DNA from: JALZCH01 sp036400075 | GTDB lineage: Bacteria; Acidobacteriota; Blastocatellia; Pyrinomonadales; Pyrinomonadaceae | DNA: 36,399 nucleotides | Assembly: GCA_036400075.1 (NCBI GenBank) | Contig: DASWLV010000252.1 | Location: forward strand, 1-36,399 | Reading direction: 5' to 3' | Part shown: piece after piece, positions 25,265 through 34,031 of the stretch | How the letters are laid out: each line of letters starts with the position of its first letter | Numbering within the stretch: the first letter of the stretch is position 1 | Position numbers and translations under genes: made by a program | Notes under the pieces: generated by a model | Database searches by the model: none | The model's input: the letters and a program-made list of their open reading frames with translations, nothing else | Told to the model about the DNA's origin: nothing

Positions 25265-25912
25265 TTAAAAATCAATCTTTTTCAATTTTCCACGCAAACG
25301 TTGCTTCAAATCTTCCGGCAGCGCATCAACTTCGAGAGCGCGATTAATTAAATCTTTATCTTTCGACAAATCGTTTTTTAGCCGGATAATGTCGCCGATT
25401 GAAACTCGGTTTTCGTCGCGGTGAACAATTTCAATCTTTTCGCCAGCTTCGATTTCCCCTTGTTTTTCGACCGCGAGATAAAATCCGTAACGCCCGCTTA
25501 GATAAAAACTTAAAACAATTTCGGGCAAATCGAATCGGATTCCAAGTTTGTAACAGGGAAAACGCGGCTCGGTAACGATGAATCGCGCGCTGCCGATTTT
25601 CAGCTTATCGCCGATGCAGATTTCATCTTCCAGAATTCCGGTCGTTGACAGATTTTCGCCGAACGCGCCGAACGGATAATCGAGCGCGGGCAATGTCGCA
25701 CGCCAGAAATCGTAATGTTCGTGCGGATAGGCGTAAACGGCTTTCGACCAGCCGCCGTGATAACGCAAATCGGCTTGCTTGTCGCCTTCGAGATTTAGCT
25801 CGTTGACTTTTACACGACCTTCGACCGCAGATTTAAAAATGCCGGTTCTGACGCGCTTTCCGTTATGTGCGACCGAGCGCGGTTTTCCAACATTTACTGA
25901 AAGAAGCTTCAT
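25265..25912 (-). CDS. MOSC-domain protein (YiiM-like)
   Basis: This 215-aa protein matches YiiM-type MOSC proteins: EGRVKVNELNLEGDKQADLR (31-50), YHGGWSKAVYAYPHEHYDFW, FGENLSTTGI (84-93), and the conserved Cys120 in EPRFPCYKLGIRF. MOSC domains bind the molybdenum cofactor sulfur or Moco itself. YiiM acts in reduction of N-hydroxylated bases such as 6-hydroxylaminopurine. A C-terminal helical part (SKDKDLINRALEVDALPEDL) matches the YiiM three-helix tail. Its ATG overlaps the stop of the upstream TPR gene by 4 nt (ATGA), so translation is probably coupled. Confidence 0.88.
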   Translation of the reverse strand: MKLLSVNVGKPRSVAHNGKRVRTGIFKSAVEGRVKVNELNLEGDKQADLRYHGGWSKAVYAYPHEHYDFWRATLPALDYPFGAFGENLSTTGILEDEICIGDKLKIGSARFIVTEPRFPCYKLGIRFDLPEIVLSFYLSGRYGFYLAVEKQGEIEAGEKIEIVHRDENRVSIGDIIRLKNDLSKDKDLINRALEVDALPEDLKQRLRGKLKKIDF

Positions 25913-26988
25913 TCGGGCAATTCTACTTTGATTTTCTTTTGTTCGCGCTGCCGCCGAACGAGTTCGACGCGCTTGGAATATTGATTTTTCAGATGCGGCA
26001 AAATTTCAAAACCTTTGTCAAAGCTCTTTTGCGCTTCCGCTGTTTTGCCTTGCAAAGCAAGCGCGATGCCGCGTCCCAGAAAAGCTATGCCGTTGTTTTG
26101 GCGAAGCTCGATTGCCCGGTTATAATCGGCAATTGCTTCGTCCAAATCGCCGAAAATAGTTTTGTAACGACCGCGTGCGTCATAAGCCGAAGCATTTTCA
26201 GGATAAAGCTCCAGCGATTGATTTATGGCTCCGAGCGCCTGCTCGTGCGATTCTTCCATCAATAAATCCGAACTCAAATTTAACAATGCCATTGATACCG
26301 CGCCGCGCTGCTGGTCGAGCATCTTTTTCTGCGCTTCGTCCGCGATAGACGATTGATTTCCGTAATAACGGCTGACGATTTCGCGCAAATCCGCGACCGC
26401 TCCGGCAAAATCTTTCGAGCGGCGTTTGGCGCTGCTGCGGTTGATGTAAAGATGAAAATCGTTTGGATCGAGAGCGATTGCCGCGTCGAAATCTGCAATT
26501 GCCGTTTTGCAATCATCAAGATCGTGACATTTAAGTCCGGCGCGCCGCGCGTAGGCGTCTTTTGTTTTGTAGCCGTAACCGATTGCCAAATCAAAATCAG
26601 CGAGCATTTTCCGAAAAGTCGCCTCGACGATTTCATTTGACGGTTCTTTTCGTTTGATGATTTGCGCGTAACGAATTCCGGCGCGGCGAAAATGCGCTTC
26701 GCCGTGCGACGGATTCAGTTCAATCGCTTTTTCAACGTCGGCAAAAGCGCCTTCGAGATCGCGCTGATTGTTTTCGCGGGCTTTGCTGCGTTCGAGATAC
26801 GCTTCGAGGTGTGCGGGATTAAGCTTGATCGCTTCGGTAAAAGACGTAATCGCCGCGTCGTATTTATGCGTTTTAAGCTGCTCGACGCCTTGTTTGTAAA
26901 GAGCGTCAGCGGTTCGCTGCGCGAAGACATTGAAACAAAAAAGAACGGCGAGCGAAAAAGCAAAAAAGGCGCGGCTTGGAATTTTCAT
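25909..26988 (-). CDS. Exported TPR-repeat protein
   Basis: This 359-aa protein has a signal peptide (1-23, AFFAFSLAVLFCFNVFAQ). Canonical 34-residue TPRs follow, such as ALYKQGVEQLKTHKYDAAIT, AYLERSKARENNQRD, and a C-terminal pair (ASAYDARGRYKTIFGDLDEA, GIAFLGRGIALALQGKTAEA). It is a periplasmic scaffold of unknown partner. It overlaps the downstream MOSC gene by ATGA, forming a two-gene operon whose functional link is unclear. A bidirectional terminator lies upstream at 27055-27096. Confidence 0.88.
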   Translation of the reverse strand: MKIPSRAFFAFSLAVLFCFNVFAQRTADALYKQGVEQLKTHKYDAAITSFTEAIKLNPAHLEAYLERSKARENNQRDLEGAFADVEKAIELNPSHGEAHFRRAGIRYAQIIKRKEPSNEIVEATFRKMLADFDLAIGYGYKTKDAYARRAGLKCHDLDDCKTAIADFDAAIALDPNDFHLYINRSSAKRRSKDFAGAVADLREIVSRYYGNQSSIADEAQKKMLDQQRGAVSMALLNLSSDLLMEESHEQALGAINQSLELYPENASAYDARGRYKTIFGDLDEAIADYNRAIELRQNNGIAFLGRGIALALQGKTAEAQKSFDKGFEILPHLKNQYSKRVELVRRQREQKKIKVELPE

Positions 26989-27054
26989 AAAACTTAACCT
27001 ACAAGACTTTTAATCCGCCGCCGATTATAAATAAAACATCTGGAAAATAACAGA

Positions 27055-27096
27055 AAAAACAATCGCCGCCTTTCTATTCCGGCGGCGATTGTTTTT
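27055..27096 (-). terminator. Terminator after the 74-aa protein gene
   Basis: AAAAACAATCGCCGCC (27055-27070) pairs perfectly over 16 bp with GGCGGCGATTGTTTTT (27081-27096) around a 10-nt loop. T-tracts exist on both strands. It lies 25 nt downstream of the minus-strand gene ending at 27121. Confidence 0.85.
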
Positions 27097-27120
27097 CCGA
27101 ACCCGAAATTATTTCGATTT

Positions 27121-27345
27121 TTATTCGTCTTTGGTCAACAAACCTCTTTGATAAAGATCGTTGAGCAGATTGATTTGGGCGGCTACGGCGTAATTCGACA
27201 TCGAGCGTTCGCGCAGCTCGGCGTGCGGGCTGTTCATATCGCCCGCAACGTCGCTCATCACTTCTTCAACCGTGCGATTCCCGCGCGTTTTAATCAACTC
27301 GCGGTATCGCTCCATCCATTTCGGCATTTTCCATTGCTGCTGCAT
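27121..27345 (-). CDS. Small conserved-looking protein of unknown function (74 aa)
   Basis: Its features are an N-terminal WKMPKWMERYRELIKTRGNR, then TVEEVMSDVAGDM, and a C-terminal helical stretch VAAQINLLNDLYQRGLL. The layout 'W-hyd-x2-Y-R-x-hyd-I... G... hyd-E-E-hyd-M... A-hyd-x2-Q-hyd-x-L-L' reminds me of small proteins seen in actinobacteria and phages, but I cannot name a family. No signal peptide or Cys is seen. It follows the 1124-aa repeat protein by 12 nt in the same direction and ends before a strong terminator, so it is likely co-transcribed. Confidence 0.6.
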   Translation of the reverse strand: MQQQWKMPKWMERYRELIKTRGNRTVEEVMSDVAGDMNSPHAELRERSMSNYAVAAQINLLNDLYQRGLLTKDE

Positions 27346-27357
27346 AAGATTTTGTTT

Positions 27358-30300
27358 TTATTGATTAAAAGCTCCCGGCGCGGGACGGTCGCCGTTTACG
27401 CCGAACTGTTCGGCGTAAAATCCGTTGTTGGCGCTGTTTTGCCGATACCAATGTCCGTTTGACGGGCGAAAGACGGAAACATCGGTTTTTCCGTCACCGT
27501 CGTAATCGGCTGGCGTCGGGATGTCCTCGCTTATGCCGAAATTTAAACCGACGAATTGATTGTTCGAGCTGCTAATTCGATACCAAGCGCCTGCTGTCGG
27601 GCGAAAAACCGAGATGTCGGATTTTCCGTCGCCATCGAAATCACCGACTGCCGGAATATCGCCGCTCGTGCCGAACTGCAATCCGATAAATTGATTATCC
27701 GATGAGTTTAACCGATACCAGGAGCCGTTTGACGGGCGGAAAACAGCGATGTCCGATTTTTGATCGCCGTCAAAATCGCCGATGACGGGCACATCACCAG
27801 CCGAGCCGAATTTGACAGCTACGAATTGATTGTTTGAAGAGTTTTGGCGATACCAGTAACCGTTTGAGGGACGAAACACGGAAACGTCGGCAAGTCCATC
27901 GCCGTCAAAATCCGCGGGACGCGGCAAATCGCCGTTTGTGCCGAAATAAACGGCGACAAACTGATTGTTTGAGCTTTGTAAAATGTACCAATAACCGGTT
28001 GTCGGGCGAAAAACGGCGTAATCGGTTTTGCCGTCGCCGTCGTAATCTGCCGGAGCAATTAAATCTCCGCTCGCACCCCATTGCGTCCCGGTAAATCCGG
28101 CTTGCGAACGTTGAATGTACCAGGTGTTTGTCCGGTAAACGGAAATGTCTGCGCGCCCGTCGCCGTCAAAATCAAAAGGCGTTTTCGCGGCAGCCGTTCC
28201 GCCTTCGTAGCGAACGAGCGTAAAATTAAGGTCTTCGCGTCCGTTGCTGTAACCCGCGGCGACAATTTTACCGTCCGGCTGCAAGGCAATGCCATAAGCC
28301 TCATCATCATTTGTTCCTACAGCCGTGACGACGCGCCCGTTAGTTCCGAAGCCGGTGTCGTAAGAACCGTTTGGATTGAATCTGGCTAGAGCGAAATCGG
28401 CGCCGGTTGCTCCGTTGTAATTGTAAGACCCGCCCCCAACCACGATTTTTCCATCCGGCTGTAAAACCAATCCCGATATTTGACCACCGTTTGTACTATA
28501 ACTGCCGGAAACGCGCCCGTCCTCGTCAAACGAAGTGTCGAGCGAGCCGTTCGGGTTTAGTCTGAAAATAATGAAATTAACGTTACTGGCAAACGACGAA
28601 GTTCCGATTACGAGCTTTCCGTCGGGCTGAATTGCCAATCCGAGAGCTTCTTCAAAACCCGAATTATTAAGTGAAATCGTTGATTTTCCGTCGCCGTCGA
28701 AAGTCGTGTCCAGAGAACCGTTCGGATTGAGTTGAGCGACAGCGATAAAGTAAGCAAAGGAAGTTTGGTTATAAGAAATTCCCGAAGCGACAATTTTGCC
28801 GTCCGGTCTGATTGCGATTGCACCGAGCTGATCTATATCGTTAAATTGAACTGTCGTTTTGCCGTCGCCGTCAAAAGAGGAATCGAGCGAGCCGTCAGAA
28901 TTATAACGTGCCAGCGCAAACTCTCTGCGACCGCCGCTCGCGAAACTTATTCCTCCCGCAACTATTTTGCCGTCGTTCTGAAGCGCGAGTGAAGTAGTAT
29001 AATCGTCGCCGGTTGCGCTAAATGAAGTTTTGACCAGACCGGCAACTCCGAAAGTAGAATCAAGCGAGCCATCAGAATTGAATCTGACAAGAGTAAAATC
29101 GCTGGTCGCGGTGTTATAAAGCCAACCTCCGATAACAATTTTACCGTCCGGCTGAATGATTAAATCTCTGGGAAGGGCGCGTCCGCCAAACGATACGGTG
29201 GCGACTCCGTTGCTGCCGAAACTCAAATCGAACGAGCCGTCAGCGTTGTATCTTGCAACCGTAAAATCATTAAAGCTGGCGTTGTAGCTGTAACCGGCGG
29301 CGACAATCTTTCCGTCCGGCTGAATGGCGACTGTGGAGGCGAGATCGCTGTTAACGGCGAGGTCTTGAATTGCCGCTCCGTTCGTTCCGAAATTGGCGTC
29401 CAGCGAGCCGTCGGAATTGTAGCGAACGAGTGCGAGGTCAAACGTCTGGTTGAAACTGAATCCGACCGCGAGAATTTTACCGTCCGCTTGAATTGCCGCC
29501 GCGTGTGCTTCATCCTGCTGCGCGCTCAAAGCTGTTCGAGAGATTCCATCGCCATCGAAACCTGAATCGAGGGAGCCGTCCGAGTTATATCGCAAAGTTA
29601 AGAAATCGGCAGCGCTTCCAATGTTGTTATAACCAACAATGACGATTTTACTGTCGGGCTGCAAGGCGATACTGCGTGCTACGTCGCTGTCGGTTGAAAC
29701 GGCTGTGATAACTTTTCCGTCGTTGTCGAACGATTGATCGAGAGAGCCGTCGGAATTGTAACGCGCTAATGCCGTGTCGGTCGTTGTTCCGTTGGAGGCA
29801 ACGCCGGCGGCAACAATCTTTCCGTCGGGTTGAATTGCTACTGAATTGATCGCATCACTAGAGTTTCCGATTGGAGTAAAAACTTTTCCGTCTCCATCGA
29901 AGTTTGTGTCAAAAGAGCCGTCTGCGTTTAAACGAACAAGGGCGAAGTCAGTGCCGCTTGCAGTCGTGGTGAAACCTCCGAGCACGATTTTATTATCCGG
30001 CTGAACTGCGACTGATGTGGCTCTGTCGCTGCCCCCCGTAATTGGGATAGAAAACATTCCATCGCCGCTGAAAGTCGTATCGAGCGAGCCGTCGGGATTA
30101 TATCGAACGGCGGCGAAATTGCTCGAAGCGCCTGGAGTGGAAGTATTGGCAATATAACCTGCGGCGACAATTTTGCCGTTCGGTTGAACGGCGAGGGACG
30201 TGAGAAAACTGTTGAAATTTCCAATCAGCGTCTGTACCATCCCGCCTCTGCCGAAAGCTCTGTCCAAAGTGCCGTCGGCGTTGTATCTGATAAGCGTAAA

Positions 30301-30732
30301 AGCTCGTCTGTTCTCTTGGTATTCAATCGAATAACCGCCGACAATAATTTTCCCTTCAGGCGTTAAGGCGACCGCGCCGACAATATTAGAGCCAAGATAA
30401 ACGCTTGGCTCATTTACCGCCTTTCCGCCTTGTCCGAAGGACAAATCAAAAGAACCGTCCGAATTAAAACGAGAAACCGTAAAAACCGAATTCAAACCGT
30501 TAACTGAACGCCCGGCGACGATTATTTTTCCATCCGGTTGAATTACGGTGGCATAGCCGTAATCGTTGGTGGCGCGTTTGATTGGCGTGACGACTTTCCC
30601 GCCGACGCCGAAGCTGTTATCCAAGTCGCCGGGGCGCGCCAAAACGACCGTTAATCCGACTGTTAAAACGAAAAATAAGCAGGCAAATAAATATCGTGAT
30701 TTAAAATCTATTCCGAGAATAGTGAGTGTCAT
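27358..30732 (-). CDS. Exported delta-60 repeat / FG-GAP repeat protein (1124 aa)
   Basis: A signal-like segment (RYLFACLFFVLTVGLTVVLA, ~13-32) is followed by fourteen delta-60 units of ~60 residues. Each has a QPDGKIVAAG strand and a FxxxRYNSDGSLDxxFDGDGK strand, typical of predicted beta-propellers. After ~residue 830 come six FG-GAP/VCBS repeats (FDFDGDGRADISVYR, DGKTDYAVFRPTTGYWYIL and so on), the same type as in the protease at 16832. It is a large secreted or surface adhesin-like protein with no catalytic motif. No Shine-Dalgarno precedes the ATG. Upstream lies the aminotransferase gene with its hairpin; downstream is the 74-aa gene. Confidence 0.88.
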   Translation of the reverse strand: MTLTILGIDFKSRYLFACLFFVLTVGLTVVLARPGDLDNSFGVGGKVVTPIKRATNDYGYATVIQPDGKIIVAGRSVNGLNSVFTVSRFNSDGSFDLSFGQGGKAVNEPSVYLGSNIVGAVALTPEGKIIVGGYSIEYQENRRAFTLIRYNADGTLDRAFGRGGMVQTLIGNFNSFLTSLAVQPNGKIVAAGYIANTSTPGASSNFAAVRYNPDGSLDTTFSGDGMFSIPITGGSDRATSVAVQPDNKIVLGGFTTTASGTDFALVRLNADGSFDTNFDGDGKVFTPIGNSSDAINSVAIQPDGKIVAAGVASNGTTTDTALARYNSDGSLDQSFDNDGKVITAVSTDSDVARSIALQPDSKIVIVGYNNIGSAADFLTLRYNSDGSLDSGFDGDGISRTALSAQQDEAHAAAIQADGKILAVGFSFNQTFDLALVRYNSDGSLDANFGTNGAAIQDLAVNSDLASTVAIQPDGKIVAAGYSYNASFNDFTVARYNADGSFDLSFGSNGVATVSFGGRALPRDLIIQPDGKIVIGGWLYNTATSDFTLVRFNSDGSLDSTFGVAGLVKTSFSATGDDYTTSLALQNDGKIVAGGISFASGGRREFALARYNSDGSLDSSFDGDGKTTVQFNDIDQLGAIAIRPDGKIVASGISYNQTSFAYFIAVAQLNPNGSLDTTFDGDGKSTISLNNSGFEEALGLAIQPDGKLVIGTSSFASNVNFIIFRLNPNGSLDTSFDEDGRVSGSYSTNGGQISGLVLQPDGKIVVGGGSYNYNGATGADFALARFNPNGSYDTGFGTNGRVVTAVGTNDDEAYGIALQPDGKIVAAGYSNGREDLNFTLVRYEGGTAAAKTPFDFDGDGRADISVYRTNTWYIQRSQAGFTGTQWGASGDLIAPADYDGDGKTDYAVFRPTTGYWYILQSSNNQFVAVYFGTNGDLPRPADFDGDGLADVSVFRPSNGYWYRQNSSNNQFVAVKFGSAGDVPVIGDFDGDQKSDIAVFRPSNGSWYRLNSSDNQFIGLQFGTSGDIPAVGDFDGDGKSDISVFRPTAGAWYRISSSNNQFVGLNFGISEDIPTPADYDGDGKTDVSVFRPSNGHWYRQNSANNGFYAEQFGVNGDRPAPGAFNQ

Positions 30733-30811
30733 AATATTGAAATTGATGAGATGTAATGAGTTGTGAAGCTAACTAAAACAAAGATACCGAAAAAACGCCG
30801 AAAATACAAAG

Positions 30812-30839
30812 TCAAAGCCGCAAACTTTTGCGGCTTTGA
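30812..30839 (-). terminator. Hairpin terminator after the aminotransferase
   Basis: TCAAAGCCGCAAA (30812-30824) pairs with TTTGCGGCTTTGA (30827-30839), a 13-bp palindrome. It is 22 nt past the aminotransferase stop on the minus strand. The trailing T-tract is modest (TTTGTATTTT). Confidence 0.65.
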
Positions 30840-30861
30840 GGAAACGAAAATGTATTTATTT

Positions 30862-32214
30862 TTATAAAACCGCGCCAATCGCGGCGTCGAAAATTTCCAC
30901 TGCAACATCGGCGTTTTCCTCTGTTAAAACGAGCGGCGGGGAAAAACGAATGGTCGAAATGCCGCAGCCCAGAATGATTAAACCGCGATTAAAACATTCC
31001 ATTTCCAGGCGGTCACGCAGTTCCGGTGCCGGCGTCATCGAGTCTTTAGATTCGACAAATTCCACTCCGATCATCAACCCAAGCCCGCGCACGTCTCCGA
31101 TGCAATCGTATTTTTGCATCAATTGCCGCAGACCGTTTTGCAGATATTCACCGACACGCGCAGAGTTTTCGACCAGACCGTTTTCGAGCAGCTCGATTGT
31201 TTTCAGGGCGGAAGCGATACAAACCGGATTTCCGCCGAAGGTCGAAGCGTGCGCGCCTTTGCCCCAATTCATAATGTCGGCGCGGGCAACGCAAGCTCCA
31301 ATCGGCAAGCCCGAACCGAGTCCTTTGGCGAGCGTCATAATGTCGGGTTTTAAATCGTAATGGTCGGACGCGAACATTTTGCCGGTTCGCCCGAAGCCTG
31401 ACTGCACTTCATCAACGATCAGCAAAATCCCGTTTTCATCGCAAATCCGGCGAATTTCTTTGACAAATTCGGCAGGCGCGGGAATATAGCCGCCTTCGCC
31501 CTGCACGACTTCAAAGACGATTGCCGCGACTTCATCGGGCGGAGTCGTGGTTTTAAAAAGCGTGTTTTCGATAAAATTTACCGTCGCTTTCGACGCCGAT
31601 TCTTCGTCGGTCGCTCCGGCAAAAGGCGAGCGCAATTTATTCGGATACGGAACGTGAACCACGTCCAAAGCCTGGCGCATAAAACCGCGCCGCTGCGCGA
31701 CTTTTGAAGAGGTCAACGACAGCGCGCCCAAAGTTCTGCCGTGAAACGAGCCGAAAAACGAAATGAATTTCTGCCTTCCCGTGTGATACATCGCCAGTTT
31801 TAAAGCGGTTTCAATTGCTTCAGCGCCCGAATTGGCAAAATGCGTTTTCGTGGGGCTGGGAACGGGCGTGATTTCGTCCAGTTTTTTTCCGAGCGCGGGC
31901 ATATGATGGTAATAATAATCGGTTCCGCACATATGCATCAGTTGCGCGGTTTGTTCCTGAACCGCTTTGACGATTTCCGGGTGGCAATGTCCCGTATTGC
32001 AGACGGCGACTCCGGCGTTGCAGTCCAAAAAGACGTTGCCGTCAACGTCGGTTATCCAAACGCCTTCGCCTTTTTCGACGACTAATTTGTAATCCGGGCG
32101 CGGGTATGAGGGCGTGACAAATTCCTGGTCTGCTGCAATAATTTCTTGAGCTTTCGGTCCGGGCAGCTCGGTTTTGATAATCGGTTTTTGAGTTTCAAGC
32201 ATTGGTGCTGACAT
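30862..32214 (-). CDS. Class III pyridoxal-phosphate aminotransferase (acetylornithine/GABA type)
   Basis: The ATG at 32214 is preferred: AAGGAG lies 10 nt upstream (complement of 32225-32230), whereas an upstream TTG/ATG option at 32289 would add a non-family segment. The 450-aa product shows PLP fold-type I class III features: SGAEAIETALKLA, SFHGRTLGALSLTS, the acidic DEVQSGFGRTG (268-278) and the Schiff-base lysine in TLAKGLGSGLP (K297). It ends with GISTIRFSPPLVLTEENADV. Family members transfer an amino group from ornithine, GABA, beta-alanine or lysine derivatives. No arg or gab genes are near, so the exact substrate is open. Confidence 0.9.
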   Translation of the reverse strand: MSAPMLETQKPIIKTELPGPKAQEIIAADQEFVTPSYPRPDYKLVVEKGEGVWITDVDGNVFLDCNAGVAVCNTGHCHPEIVKAVQEQTAQLMHMCGTDYYYHHMPALGKKLDEITPVPSPTKTHFANSGAEAIETALKLAMYHTGRQKFISFFGSFHGRTLGALSLTSSKVAQRRGFMRQALDVVHVPYPNKLRSPFAGATDEESASKATVNFIENTLFKTTTPPDEVAAIVFEVVQGEGGYIPAPAEFVKEIRRICDENGILLIVDEVQSGFGRTGKMFASDHYDLKPDIMTLAKGLGSGLPIGACVARADIMNWGKGAHASTFGGNPVCIASALKTIELLENGLVENSARVGEYLQNGLRQLMQKYDCIGDVRGLGLMIGVEFVESKDSMTPAPELRDRLEMECFNRGLIILGCGISTIRFSPPLVLTEENADVAVEIFDAAIGAVL

Positions 32215-32488
32215 AGTTTTTTTTCTCCTTTTAAATTGAAAACAATTGATTGATGAATTAAGGGTTTCACTGAGAGAGCGCAACGGCAAAAACGATTGAA
32301 GAAAACCGAACTACCCGACAAACAAACTTGGGCGCACAACGACCGGCGTGCGTTTCATAAACGAGCGAAAACTGATTGGAAATGTCGTGTGCGTAAACAG
32401 CATTTTTGAAAAAAAGCGGGAAAGATTACAGGAAAATGCTAACACAAATTGAATTTTAAGTTAAATTTTAAAAGCAAATTTCGATTCA

Positions 32489-34030
32489 ATGCCTTTCGAT
32501 AAAAACAATAAATTCTTTTCCCGATTCGGTATCTTTTTAGCCGTCGCACTCTACGTCGCCGCGCGTTTTTGGGGCTTGACCGATTCGTGTCTCTGGTTTG
32601 ACGAGATTTTCAGCGTTCACGCCGCCAATCATCATCCGCCGAATGCTCTGCCGATACCCGCTTTGCTGGATTTTATCGCGCAGGATTTGATTCATCCGCC
32701 GCTTTTTTACATTTGGTTAAAATTCTGGATTTTTGCGGGCGGCGAATCGCTGTTGTGGCTCAGGCTTTTTCCGGTTTTCTTTTCGAGTCTGGCGCTCGTT
32801 CCGCTCCTTTTGCTGTGCCGCGAGCTGAAATTTTCGGCAACGGAAAAAATCACGGCGATTACGCTTCTCGCCGTCAACGGTCTTCTGGTCAAATATTCGC
32901 AGGAAGTTCGGATGTACAGCGTTTTGTTCTGCCTGTCGCTTTTTTCAATCTGGCTGTTCGTCCGTTTTTTGAATACGACTCGCAAATCAACTTTTTTCTG
33001 GCTGTTTTTCGTCAATTTGCTGCTCATTTACACGCATTATTTCGGCTGGCTCGTTGTCGTTTCCGAGCTTTCGGCTGTTTTGCTTTGGCGACGGGAATTC
33101 TTAAAGCGTTTTATTGCGGGATTTTTGTTTTTGGCGATTTGTTTTGCGCCCTGGGCTTTTGCCGTCGTCAAAGCGGCGCAGGCAAATGCGGGGTTGAAAC
33201 AAAACATCGGCTGGGCGGCAAAACCGACTTTGGCAAAACTTTTGTCCTTCGTTTTCTCGCTCCACGAACCGTTTTATTACCAGCAAAACAATTTGGAAGC
33301 GCCCAATTTGTTGTTAATTTCGCTGCCTTTTGCGTTCATCTGCATCGGCGCTATGATTTTTTCGCTTTTCGTTGAAAAAGAAAATTTCGTTTTCCGTCTG
33401 CTCGCGCTTTTCGTTTGCATTCCCGTCGTTATCGCTTTTGTCGCAAGTTGGTTTCTGCCCTATTCTGTTTGGGGAGTTCGCCATTTGATCATAATTTTCG
33501 CGCCTTACACCTTGCTTACGGCATTCGCGCTTAATCGCTTGTGCCCGGTCGGGGTGAAAATCGCGGCTTTCGGTTTGCTCGCCGGGCTGATTTTAGCGGG
33601 CTGCGCGTTTCACTTCGGGCGAACGAAAAACGTCAACATTTGGTGCGGATGGGAAGAATTGGCGAAGCAGGCAATTAAGAACGAAACTGCGGTTGATAAT
33701 TTGACCGTTTACGCTTTTGAAGATTTGGTGGCTTATCATTTGTGGTTTGCGACCAAAACGAGCGAGCGCATTCGGGTTGTCGCTGTCAAAGATTTTCCCG
33801 GAATCGAAGAAGACAAGGCTTATTTTCTGCCGCGCGGTTTTGACGAAGTGAAAGTTACGGATAAAAACGCGCTCGTCGGCGACCGATTTTGGATTGCTTT
33901 TCGAGATAAAAAATGGAATCCGCAGCATCCATTGTTGCAGGATTTAGCGGCGCGCGGTTACAAAACGGGCGCGCCGCTCGAATTCAACGCAACAGGCGAG
34001 ACGGCATTTCTCGTCAAGGTTGAAAAATAA
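32489..34030 (+). CDS. GT-C fold membrane glycosyltransferase (ArnT/PMT, GT39-like)
   Basis: This 513-aa protein has about 10-12 hydrophobic segments from residue 13 to ~380 and a soluble C-terminus. The first extracytoplasmic loop has the LWFDEIF motif with D38-E39, the catalytic/metal site of GT-C enzymes, followed by HPPLFY (69-74). Such enzymes use a polyprenyl-phosphate sugar donor to modify lipids or proteins in the periplasm. The acceptor is unknown. It is convergent with cysS with a single base between the stop codons. Confidence 0.85.
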   Translation: MPFDKNNKFFSRFGIFLAVALYVAARFWGLTDSCLWFDEIFSVHAANHHPPNALPIPALLDFIAQDLIHPPLFYIWLKFWIFAGGESLLWLRLFPVFFSSLALVPLLLLCRELKFSATEKITAITLLAVNGLLVKYSQEVRMYSVLFCLSLFSIWLFVRFLNTTRKSTFFWLFFVNLLLIYTHYFGWLVVVSELSAVLLWRREFLKRFIAGFLFLAICFAPWAFAVVKAAQANAGLKQNIGWAAKPTLAKLLSFVFSLHEPFYYQQNNLEAPNLLLISLPFAFICIGAMIFSLFVEKENFVFRLLALFVCIPVVIAFVASWFLPYSVWGVRHLIIIFAPYTLLTAFALNRLCPVGVKIAAFGLLAGLILAGCAFHFGRTKNVNIWCGWEELAKQAIKNETAVDNLTVYAFEDLVAYHLWFATKTSERIRVVAVKDFPGIEEDKAYFLPRGFDEVKVTDKNALVGDRFWIAFRDKKWNPQHPLLQDLAARGYKTGAPLEFNATGETAFLVKVEK

Positions 34031-34031
34031 T

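Noticed and set aside
27358..30732. Regular DNA repeats resembling an array
   Set aside because: They encode delta-60 and FG-GAP protein repeats in one open frame, with no constant direct repeat and unique spacers as in CRISPR.
32215..32488. Search for a leader gene or riboswitch between the aminotransferase and glycosyltransferase genes
   Set aside because: Only weak AT-rich sequence is seen, with no conserved RNA motif or convincing hairpin; presumably divergent promoters.
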